Of a DNA stretch of 24,921 bases, positions 7,747-18,400 are shown one piece after another. The position numbers and the translations under genes were made by a program. Numbering within the stretch: position 1 is the first letter of the stretch; each line of letters opens with the position of its first letter. Source of the stretch: a virus. A model generated the notes under the pieces. The model ran no database searches, had not been told where the DNA came from, and saw only the letters and a program-made list of their open reading frames with translations. The stretch covers positions 1 through 24,921 of the IMG/VR virus record IMGVR_UViG_3300027763_000227. One strand, given 5' to 3'.

Positions 7747-9390
7747 ATGGCAGTCCCAAACCCAACACAGATTACATCCACTTTGCGGATGATGCCCGAT
7801 CAGCAATTGCAGCAGTATGCTGCAATGCACAAAAATGACCCCTACATTTTTCCAATGGCGTTTGCTGAAAGCAATGCACGCAAGGAAGCCCGCGCAGCGC
7901 AGCAGGCGCAGGGTATGGGGCAGCAGCAGCCCAAGGTGGTTGAGCAAGATTTGATGGCCATGGCCCCAGAAAACTCAGGCATTGGGGCTTTAGCCGCCCC
8001 AAACATGCAACGTATGGCTGATGGCGGCATTGCTGGGTATGGGGATGACGGCGAGTTTAATTACTCGGGCGCTGACGATTCTGTTGTGATGATGGCTGAA
8101 GGGGGGATTGCGCATTTCCAAGTTGGCGGAAGTATTGAAAGCAAGTATCAACAAGAGTCAATAGAGATGGGCGAAGGGCGCAGGATGCAGTACAGCCCCG
8201 AAGTTCGTGCTTTTGTTCGAGCTCAAGAAGCTGCCAGCGAAGCAAGCTATCCCGAACGCGAACGGCAACGAATGTTGCAAGGACCATATGGCCCCATTAC
8301 GCCCACTCCTCCAACAACGGCCCAACCTGTTGGGCAAACACCTTCACCGCGTGACGACAGTTTTCGTCGTCAAACTGACCCAAGAATGTTGGGCGTTCCC
8401 GCTACTGCCTTAGAATCCAATACACCATCACCCCTACCGCCAAAACTCGCAGCCCCAAGACCTACCGCCCCTGCGGCTCCGCCTCCTTCCGCCGCTGCGC
8501 CCGAACAAAATGCGGCCCAACGTTATGCAGCAATGCAAAAAGACATGGGGCTTGGCGACACTCAAAAAATTGATGCTGAACGGATGGCCTATGCAGACAG
8601 TTTACGTAACGTTGCCGCAGACGAAAAAGCCGCGTTTGAACGAGATACGGCAACACGCGGCAAACATGGCGAGGCAAAAGAAACGCGTTTAAACGCCCGC
8701 GAAACAGGGTTGGGCAAAGAAAAAGAGCAGATGACCGGTTTGGCTTTGCTTGAAGCAGGGTTAGGTATTATGTCCACGCCCGGCACTCTGGCCCAAGCAA
8801 TCGGTAAAGGTGCCAAAGAAGGACTTAAATCTTACGGTGAAGGTCTAGCCAAACTTAAACTAGCGCAGGAACGAATTGACGATTCTCGTGACAGTATTGA
8901 AGAGTTCCGCCGCAACGAAGCCAACATGACGGCTACCGAACGACGCAAATTCGAAAGTCAGATTGGCCGTACCGAATCCGAAATCAAAAAACTTGCGGTG
9001 GATGCTGCAAAAGACATGTATGGATACAAGCGCGACGATGCCAAAGCTGTGTTCAGCGCCGACACGCAAGAGCGTCTTACAGAAAAAGAAATTCAAGGCC
9101 GCAAAGATGCAGCACGTATTTCAGCAAGTGCACCAAGCTCTCAAGAACGTTTGTACGCATCGTTGGGCAAAGGAAACGTCAAGAAAGGTTTTGACTATTA
9201 CGCCGCTGCAATGGGGCCTGAAGCTAAAGGCGAGCAAGCACTCTTGGCCAAGTTCGCGGGACCACAAGGCGAAATTGCACTCAAAATGCTTGAAACCACG
9301 CCCGAAGGTAAAGTGACAGCGCAGATGATTCGCCAAAGATTGGCTTCGGCAATGTTGCAACGTCAAAATGTTGCTAACGCATTGCCCTAA
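7747..9390 (+). CDS. Coiled-coil virion protein, probable internal/ejection protein
   Basis: A 547-residue protein preceded by AAGGAA. The N-terminus has the conserved pattern MMPDQQLQQYAAMHKNDPYI then PMAFAESNARKEARA, which I associate with a family of phage virion proteins of unknown function. Residues 89-128 carry two copies of the glycine motif shared with its neighbours: MADGGIAGYGDDGEF and MAEGGIAHFQVGG. Residues 190-255 are Pro-rich (PSPLPPKLAAPRPTAPAAPP). Residues 265-450 are charged and helical (for example LAKLKLAQERIDDSRDSIEE), indicating a long coiled coil. One less polar segment (LALLEAGLGIMSTPGTLAQA) interrupts it. The C-terminal 90 residues look globular. It lies directly upstream of the giant gene. 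I infer an internal virion role and cannot assign a biochemical one. Confidence 0.68.
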   Translation: MAVPNPTQITSTLRMMPDQQLQQYAAMHKNDPYIFPMAFAESNARKEARAAQQAQGMGQQQPKVVEQDLMAMAPENSGIGALAAPNMQRMADGGIAGYGDDGEFNYSGADDSVVMMAEGGIAHFQVGGSIESKYQQESIEMGEGRRMQYSPEVRAFVRAQEAASEASYPERERQRMLQGPYGPITPTPPTTAQPVGQTPSPRDDSFRRQTDPRMLGVPATALESNTPSPLPPKLAAPRPTAPAAPPPSAAAPEQNAAQRYAAMQKDMGLGDTQKIDAERMAYADSLRNVAADEKAAFERDTATRGKHGEAKETRLNARETGLGKEKEQMTGLALLEAGLGIMSTPGTLAQAIGKGAKEGLKSYGEGLAKLKLAQERIDDSRDSIEEFRRNEANMTATERRKFESQIGRTESEIKKLAVDAAKDMYGYKRDDAKAVFSADTQERLTEKEIQGRKDAARISASAPSSQERLYASLGKGNVKKGFDYYAAAMGPEAKGEQALLAKFAGPQGEIALKMLETTPEGKVTAQMIRQRLASAMLQRQNVANALP

Positions 9391-9399
9391 TGTCATAAT
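9371..9399 (+). promoter_or_regulatory. Possible promoter before the giant gene
   Basis: TTGCTA (9371-9376) and CATAAT (9394-9399) are separated by exactly 17 bases, matching the sigma-70 consensus at four and five of six positions. The -35 lies in the last codons of the preceding gene. Transcripts from here would begin at the downstream hairpin. Read by eye, with no test of how often such matches arise by chance. Confidence 0.35.
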
Positions 9400-9406
9400 A
9401 CAACCA

Positions 9407-9432
9407 CCCCGATAAGTTCGGCCTTATCGGGG
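9407..9432 (+). terminator. Strong 10-bp hairpin between virion gene and giant gene
   Basis: CCCCGATAAG (9407-9416) and CTTATCGGGG (9423-9432) are perfect inverted repeats around a 6-base loop (TTCGGC). This lies in the only sizeable gap (73 bases) of the late block. No run of T follows on either strand, so it is not a canonical intrinsic terminator. It could be a partial terminator, an RNA-processing or stability element, or a 5' leader structure for the giant gene. Confidence 0.5.
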
Positions 9433-9463
9433 GCAATCTCAAGCCGCACAATTAGGATATACC

Positions 9464-12400
9464 ATGCCACAAGCGCTTCCCTTACCCGACGGTAGATTTG
9501 TAACTATTAGGGAGGGCGAGACTCCTGCTGATACGTGGTCCCGTGCGCAGCGCATGTATCCAGAGGCTTTTCAAACCAAAGCTCCAGAAGTCAAAGAAAC
9601 CACCGTTGGTGGGCAAGTCAAAGAGTTTTTTAAAGGTCTGGTTCCCGGTGCTATTGGCATGGTGGAAAGCGGCGCTATTGGCGCGTCCGCGTTACTTCCC
9701 CAAGAACAAGAAAAAGCTGCGCGAACGGGTATTGCTAGTCTTGCCTCCGCTGCAAAGAAACCGTTTGAAGCAGCGCCGGGTTACGAAGAAACAGTTGGGC
9801 GTAAATTTGGTGAAGCTGGCGGCTCCATCATTCCTTTCTTAGGGCTTGGACCTCTTGGTGTTGCTGGTCGTGTTGGTATGGCAGCCCTTGGCGCAGGTGC
9901 TGGCGCAGGCGAAGCACGTACTCGTGCAGAACAAGGCGGCGCTACAGAAAGCGAACGCGCAACTGCTACAGCGCTGGGCACAGCCGTTGGTCTTACTGAA
10001 ATGTTTGCGCCAGCTAGAATTTTAGGCCGTGTGGCAACACCAGCTAAAGCTGGGGCGATTGAAGGCGTTAAACGTGCATTAATGGCAGGCGGCGAAGAGG
10101 CAGCACAGGAAGCGGCATCTCAAGCTGCGCAAAATATGATTGCTAAAGGGTTGTACAAACCCGAGCAAGAAATTATTGAACAAGTAGGCGAGTCCGCTGC
10201 ATACGGCGGTGCGGTTGGTGCAATGGCTCAAGGCTTGTTTGATTTGGCGTTAGGCCGTCGTGCCAAAACTCCGTCAGGGCAAAAAGAAGAGTTTGCTACG
10301 TTGCGTGCAGAGGAGGAAAAGCGCATTGAGGCAGAGCGTCAACGCAAAACTACGCCGGATTACGCCAAAGAAGTTGTTGCCCAATACGACGAACTGGCCA
10401 AACAAAAGCAAGATTTAAAAGCGCAACTTAAGACGGTGGTAAAAGATTCTGCAACAGCGGATGCAGACCGGGCGTACAACAAACAAATTACCGCACAGCT
10501 TAGCGCACTCGACAAACAACTTGAACCGTTGGCTGGTGATTACCATGGGGCTAAGCAACGTGTTACGCAAATGGCAGAGCAAGAGCGTGTTGCTAAGCTG
10601 ACCCCTGAACAGTATGCGTATGACCAAGTTCCTGTGCCATCAAAAGAACAAGGCCCAGAATACTATGAGCAGCAGATTGTTTCTCCGGAAAAACCAAAAG
10701 TGGAAACACCGGAAACAAAACTAGCGGACTACGCCAACCAGCGTGTTGCTATGGCCAATGACCAGATGTACACCGCCGAGAACTACTCTTCAAAGTACAA
10801 GTCTGACGCACTGCAAGACTACACAAACTATTTGATGCAAGATTTTAATTCTGCACAACAGCTTGTACAGTCTCGCCCAACAATGGAAGGGCTGCCAAAA
10901 GGGTTGCGCAGCGACGAAGTGTATAACGCGCTCAAGCTGCGTGTGGGTGCGGAGGCCAAAGAGGTTATGAAACAACGGGAACAAGAGCAATCCTTGTCCC
11001 AACAAAAACTTACAGAGCCTAAAGATAAGTTGGCTTTGTACAAGGAGTCTGAAGCGCAGGTTGAAGAGCAGCGTACGAGTACTGAACACAACTTTGAATA
11101 CCTTGATCCGTTGTTTGAAAAAGCGCTTGCAGGTAAGCCCGGCGTTGTAAAAGTAAATGAAAAACTTTTGCCCTTGCGTGAAGCGCCTACGGTTCGTAAG
11201 ACCGTGGAGGGGTTGCTGGACACTGTTGAACAGTCAAATAAAGACTACGCAGCTTTTAATCGTCAGAACAATCCTGATGCCGCTACGGCAGCGTTCCAAA
11301 AAGGGAATGCCGCAAATGAACAACTTAACTTTATGTCCGCAGAAAAACCTGCTGGCACAGAAACTAAGGGTTTGAAGAACGGCCCCACTGAGGAAGACAC
11401 CCGTGCATCCTATGCTCGTGAGTTGATTGCTGTTCGACGCGCACAACAAAACGCGTTGGCTGAGTTGGAAGATGCTGCTTCTCGTATACGTGCTGGTGAG
11501 ACATTGGGCAAAGAAAACATGCCCGTCGGCAAAGGCATGGCCGCAAACACAGAGCAAGGTCTGGTTAACATGGCCGACAAGGCTAGGGCGCAGTACATCT
11601 CAAATGCTTTGCAAGAAGCCGCAATCCACCGCCGTGCGGCAGGTAAACCCGCACTGACAACAGATGAAGCGCTCACTGCCGCGTCAAAACTTAACGACAC
11701 CTTCAGCGACTTGATTGCACGCGCAAGGGAAAAGAATCAGCCTGCCCAATATGAAGAGGTCATTGTTCAGCCTGCACAGATGCGGGCCAACAAGATTGTG
11801 CGCCCCGCAGTTACTGAGCGCCGCGAAGTTGCGCCTGCTACAAAGACGCTGAGCGAAGCGGAGCTCAAGCACTTCAAAGCCAGAGCAGAAACTATTCGCA
11901 ACAGGTTGTCAGAAGAAGTAACGGTCGAGCCACGCCGTGTAGAAACAGGTCCACTTAAACGGCAGTTTGCTGAAGAGGAAGCCCGCAAGACAACCGAAGC
12001 TCGGGGCGAAACAGCAACTACATTGCGTGGTGAACTGGCTCGTCGTACAGAATACGTGCGCAACAAAATGGCCAAGATGGGGGCCATGCGCCCCGGTGCT
12101 CGTGATGCGCTCAATGCAGCCGCTGACATCATGGACTCCGGCAAAGCAACCCGCGAGATTCTGGATAAAGTAGAAAACATGGTTGACGCCATCGTGTCAA
12201 GGCGCGACGTCAGGCAAGTAGATATTCAAGCCATCAAAGACGCGGTGGCGGCAACAAGACCAACAGCTTTAGAACAAAAAGCAGCAGGCCAAACTGCGTT
12301 GTTCCCAGAAACTACCGAAGACATTGGGTACATTCGCGTCACCCCAGCAAACTTTGCCAAGTCTCCACGCATCAAACCTGTGTGGGAAGCCATTCAGAAA

Positions 12401-15400
12401 GCGCGTGACTTGTTCAAAAAGTCAGAGCAAGAGCGACTGGTTAAAAAAGCTACCGCCGCTAAGCGCATGAAGCTGTTGGAAAAGTTGCAAGCGCAGATGG
12501 ACAACATCCGCTCAAGCACACAGTTTTTTTGGAAAGACACAGCCAAGTGGTCAGACACGGAGCTGGCCAAAGTGTTTGCGGGTGTACCAGAGGCAGGCAA
12601 AACAGCTCAAGACAAGGCCATACTGTACAAGTACGTTAAAGGCCAGAACCTCACTGCACAGGAAAGAGCTACGGCGGATCGTTTGCTCAACGAGTACCGT
12701 CAGCAAGAGCTGCCTAAATACAAAGCCAAACTGCAAGAAGCGCTGTCTTTGCTGGCGCAAGGTCGCCGTCTTAACGACGCAGACAATCAGTTGCTGGGCT
12801 TCATGCAAGACACCAACGCCAATGTGCGCAAGGCTGCTGAAGAGATGAATAAACAGATGGAGGTGTTCAGAACCGCCGTCAAGCATGTCAAAGATACGTT
12901 GAGCAAATCAGCCGCGTTGTCTCCAGAACAGAAGATGATGCTGGACTCAGAGAACGCTGTTAAGAAACAGCGTGACGTTTACGAACGCGCTGTTGAGAAG
13001 TCTATCCAAACCGCCCGTAGAGATATGGATGCCGCTCTGGCGTTCATGCTGGACCCCCTTATTGCAAAGACGAATGCTGACCTCAAGGCGGCGCAGGCCA
13101 AGCTGGTAAAAGAGAAAGCCGAGCTGAACCGAATCAACGATCGTTTTACAGAAGCGCTGGACAAATCAAAACCATCGCAACGCACAGAGCTTGCCACGTA
13201 CGAGCTGTTTAAGTATGAGGAGAAGAAGGGCATCATTGATGACCTTGAGAAGCAGATTGAAGAGCAGACCAATGCGTTCAACGAGTTGGTTGAAGAGCGC
13301 TCGACAGAATACGACGGCAGTTATGCCGTGGCGCAGGCTATGCTCGACAGCAACGTCAAGCTGGAGCGCCAGTACTTGGAGATGTTGGAGGCCAACTTGG
13401 CTTCCATGCGCGGCGAGAGCGTCCTCGACAACCCCAACTCGTATCCGTTTGCGTACCAGCAGGCAGAGAAGAACATGAAGGTTCAGCAGCAGGCCGTCAA
13501 GGCGGCTGAGAAACGTGCCACGGAGTTCAAAGAAGTCGCCAAGTCTGACCAGCAGAAGATGGAAGACTTCTGGCAAGACAAGTTGGGCGGTGAAGGCATT
13601 AAGCGCGATGAAGGCAAGGTCTCTCGTATTGAGACCAAGGCCGAGAAAGAAGCCAAGAAGTTGCGTGAAGATGCAATGGTTGCGCTGGAGAAAGAAGAAG
13701 AAGCGTTTGCCAAGGACGCTCGTAAAGAGCAAATTCTCAAGACCTTTGCAGATCAAATGGGTGACCTGTTGCTGGAGGCTGAAGCCATTCCCGGCCCCAA
13801 TGACGTAGATGCTTTGCGCAAAATTATTAACGATCCAAAGTCGGAGCTTGATGACGTCATCAATGCACAGGCAAAGGTTGGTGTGCTGCAAGCTATCCAG
13901 TCTATTGAAGCGCAGGAAGAGGTGTACCTTGAAGGCAAACCCCGCAAGAAACAGAGAGTTGCAACAACGTTGAGTTCTATTGGTCAAGCCAAGGGTAAAC
14001 CCCTGCGCACAGGCCGCATGAACGCGACCAGACTGCACAAGTTGTTTAAGGAAGAACCCGCCGCAAAACTTGAAGGCGAGATTGCTTCGGATGCTTGGGA
14101 CACTTCAACAGATATTGCCAACGAGTTTGGCGGTGGCAAAACACAAGGCAGCTTTGACTTTAACGGCGACTTCAACTTCTCACGCGGCGAGAGCACTACA
14201 GGAACGAACGCTATAGATTTGAAGGATGAGCTTGATGAGGCCATGGGCACCGACGTCACGGCACGCGGCAACGTAAGAATCTACGACAACGTTGAATCAT
14301 TTATTAAAAAATTTCCTGCTTACGCCGGAAAGATTCCTTCAGACGCAAAAGGTTTTGCAGAAAACGGTCGTGCAACATTGTTTGCCAACAACATTGGTAA
14401 AGGCCACGGCCTTGGTGTGTTGCTCCACGAAGTTGGTGTGCACATTGGGTTCCGCAACTTCTTCAATGCGGCGCAATTCAATCGTTTGGTAAGCACCGTC
14501 AAGAAGTGGGGCACATTGACAGACAACTCCATCGAAGCACAGATCGGTCGCAAGGCCGCACAACGTGTGGAGACTGCCGAGACCCCAGAAGCTCAAGTCG
14601 ACGATGAGCTGTTGGCATACGCTGTGGAAGAGGCAGTGCAGGCAGGCGTCATGGGCACCAAGAAAGGTTCAGCCTACGGATGGTTAAGCACCATCATTGA
14701 TGCGTTTAAGAAAGCGCTGGCCAAGCTGGGCATCCCCACCAGCAACATCACCGCTGGCGATTTGGTGAACTACGCTTACGGGTGCGCTCAACTTGAGCTT
14801 CGTGGCACATGGCACGGTACAGGCGGTGTGTTCGATCAGTTTGACTTTGACTTTATGAGTACTGGAGAAGGAGCGCAGGCATTTAGCTGGGGTACGTATC
14901 GTGCACAAAAATACGGTATAGCAGACTACTATCGTGGGAAAGAAGCCCGCAAGCAGTTGAATGAATGGGAGCAAATTCCTGAAGTAGCGAAGTGGGATAA
15001 GACGCAACAGCCCACGTTCAATGGGTACTCCATCGATGACTTTTTCGAGTTTAAGAAAAACACACGCGTGTTAGCGTCTGCGGCCGGTAAACCGGTAGTC
15101 GTTGCAAAAGGGCAAAAAGATACGCTAGGCGGTGTTCCTGTGCAGTACGCGGCTATTTTTGCTTCCGCTCTCAAGGAGATGCACAGAAACGCTAACGATT
15201 ACGTAGCTCTTTCCCCCGCAGACTTGCTTAAAATTGAGCTTGGAAGCAACCCACCTCTCAAGTACGGGCAAAAAGAATACGAAGAATTTGTTGCAGGTCT
15301 AGATTTGACTAAGCTTAATGCGGTATCTACTGAGCCTTTATACAAAGGGGTTGATTGGATACACAGCCGTTCATACGATAGAACTGACGAACGTAATGTT

Positions 15401-18400
15401 GCTGGGCAAGTGCTCTGGCTAATACGTGGTAACAAAGAAGGTACTTTTGAAGAACGTTTGAAAAACGCTTTTAAAGATGAGATAGCGCAACAAGAAGAAT
15501 ATATTGACGTGTTTAGTAGCAATCCACAATCGCGCATGTACACCGAAGCCGTGCAAACACTTGCTGCTTTAAAAAAGTTGGACTTAAACGATTTTGTTTT
15601 TAACCCTCCCACAGCACCTCCAGTCCCAAAACCAACAGGAGTAATGCTACGCACTTTGCACACACGCCCTGAAGATACGTATTTGTTGTGGAATGCTTCG
15701 GCAGAATACCAACCCCCACCTGTTGACAAAGCAATAAAAGATTTATTCAACGATCTTACGGATAGAGCACAGCAAAAATTCTTGATGTTACTGCCCAACA
15801 AACAAGCAAAAGGCCGGGACATTTACGAAGCGCTGGCTGGCACTGTTGAAAGCCAACGCGCAGCAACAGAAATAATGGCGGCGTATGGTATTTCAGGCAA
15901 TAAGTTTTTAGATAGCGATTCGCGTGGTAAACCAATTACTAAAAAATCTACGTACAACTATGTGGATTTTGTTGACAAAGAAGAGGGTGCGCACATCATT
16001 GCGCACAACATTGACCGCGTGGGTAAAGCCAAAGGCATCTTGTTGTCACGTAATGCTCAGTATGCCAATGCCGATTTTGAAAGCGTGGGTGACACCATCC
16101 GCAAAACCGTTGCACAGAACAAATCTTGGTGGGACAAAGTAAAAGCCAATACAACAGGCCTTGCGTTTGAGACACAGGTTGTTGATCGTTTTGCCGGGTT
16201 CGAGCGCTTGGCCAAGTACATGGACAATCTTGCGGGTACGCAGATGTTGTACTACCTGCGCTCCTACGACCAACGCATGAACATTGTGTCCAAAGCCGTG
16301 GCCGATGGTGCGCCAACAATCAAAGAGATTACGCGCAAAGATGGGCGTATAGAACGTGTTGTGGAGACGTCAGGGGGCGCAAGCATTACACGCGCTGTAA
16401 ATACATTAAAGGATGCCAAGCAGTACATTGGCAACGGCGAAGCCGTCAACCAAGTGTTCACCACGTACATGGCGGCTATTCGTGCTGAGAACAAAGGCAT
16501 CGAGACGCTCAACTTTGGCACAGACAAAGACGGCAAACCTGTGCTTACACAGGCTATGTTGAACGAAGTAACCGCCTTGGTAAACAAAACGCCCGGCCTT
16601 AAGAAAATATTTGAGGAAGCTCGTAGGGAGTACAACCAGTACAACCGCGACATGCTGAACTTCGTGGCCGAGACTGGCGCTTTATCCAAAGACCTTGTGA
16701 AAAAGCTGGTGGCCGAGGACGATTACATCCCGTTCTATCGTGAGCGCAAGGGCGTTATCGAGTTGGTGATCGGCAACGAGAACCCTATTCGTATTGGCAG
16801 CATTGCCGAACAGCCTTACTTGGACAAGCTGGTGGGTGGTGACACAGCCATCCTTGACTTCATGACGAGCTCTGTGCAGAACACCAACATGCTTGTTGAT
16901 ATGGGCATGCGCAACCTTGCAACCAAAAACGCAATTATGGAACTGGTTGACTTAAAAGCCGCAACCATAACCAAGAAGACTGAGGGTTCTGATGTCGTCA
17001 AGTTCAAGGTGAACGGCGAAGACCGCTACGCAATCGTCCACACCGAGAAAGTGAAGATCGGTAACAAGGAGTTTGATACAGGTATTCCTGCGGACATTTT
17101 GGTTAAGGGTATGGAGGGTATTCCCACACAGATGCCGTTCCTGCTCCGCGCTATGGCAATGCCAGCGCAAGTGTTGCGCAAAGCGGTGACGCTCAGCCCC
17201 TTGTATATGGCCAAACAATTGTTCCGTGACTCGTTGGCCGCACCAATCATGTCTGGCGCTAACTTTATGCCTATCATTGGGGCCCTGCGAGAAATCAACG
17301 GAGCGGCTAAAGAAACGTTGGAAAAGCGCGGCATCATTGGCGGTCAGCAGTTCCGTGGCACAAGCGAAGACTTGTCCAAGATTCTGCGGGACATTGCTGG
17401 TGGGCAGTCTGGTTGGATGAAAGCGCTTGGTACGTTTGAGGCAATGGGGATGGAAGCCGATGCGCTCACCCGCCGTGCGCAGTACAACAGCTACATTGAG
17501 CAAGGCTTGTCTGAGATGGAGGCTACACTGTTGTCGTTGGAGTCCATGAACTTTAACAAGCGCGGCGCGTCTCCAAGCATTCACGTTGCCAATGCGTTGA
17601 TCCCATTCTTCAACGCTCAGATTCAAGGCTTGAACGTCTTGTACAAAGCAATGGCTGGCAAGATGCCTTTCAATGACCAACTGCGGATTCGTGAGAAGTT
17701 GTTGATGCGTGGCGGCATGATAGCGGGGTCCACAATCCTTTACGCCATGATGATGCAGGACGACGAAGCGTATAAAAACGCTACGCCGGATCAGAAGTAC
17801 GGCAACTGGTTTGTGCGCATACCCGGTTTGGATGAGCCTTTGCGTATCCCAGTGCCGTTTGAAATTGGTTACGTCTTCAAGGCTATCCCTGAGGCGTTGT
17901 ACAACAGCATGACGCAGAAGCATGGTGGAGAAGAAGCAGTCCAAGCGCTCAACCAGATTCTCATCAACGTGTTGCCGGGCGGCAGTAGCATGGCGACAAT
18001 CGATGTTGGCAACGGCCTCAAGGTGCCCACGCTGATACCGATACCGCAAGCTATCAAACCCGCCATTGAACAGGCGTTGGAGAAGTCCTTCTTTACAGGG
18101 CGCGATCTCCTGTCTGAACGCGAGAAAGGTTTGTTGCCTGAGGAGCAGTACCGCGCCAACACATCGGAAGCGGCCAAACTTATTGGTAGCGTTGCAGGTC
18201 TGTCTCCCATCAAGATTGAGGCGTTAATCAACGGCTACACGGGTTCTGTGGGTCTGGCTTTTATGCAAGCAATCAGTCTGGGCGTACCCGCCAAAGAGAC
18301 CCCAGAGCAAGCGGTTAAGCGTTTGTCTGAGTATCCAATTGTTGGCGGTGCGTTCCAGCCTAACGATGCAGGGGGCATCATCAACTCCGTCTACATACGG

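Noticed and set aside
13166-14038. 290-codon open frame on the minus strand inside the giant gene
   Set aside because: Leu/Phe/His-rich composition typical of the complement of Glu/Lys/Gln-rich coiled-coil codons; no conserved pattern and no RBS.
16952-18049. 365-codon open frame on the minus strand opposite the giant gene
   Set aside because: Its product is rich in His, Arg, Cys and Gln with no recognisable motif, it has no credible RBS, and it mirrors the codons of a well-supported gene on the other strand.
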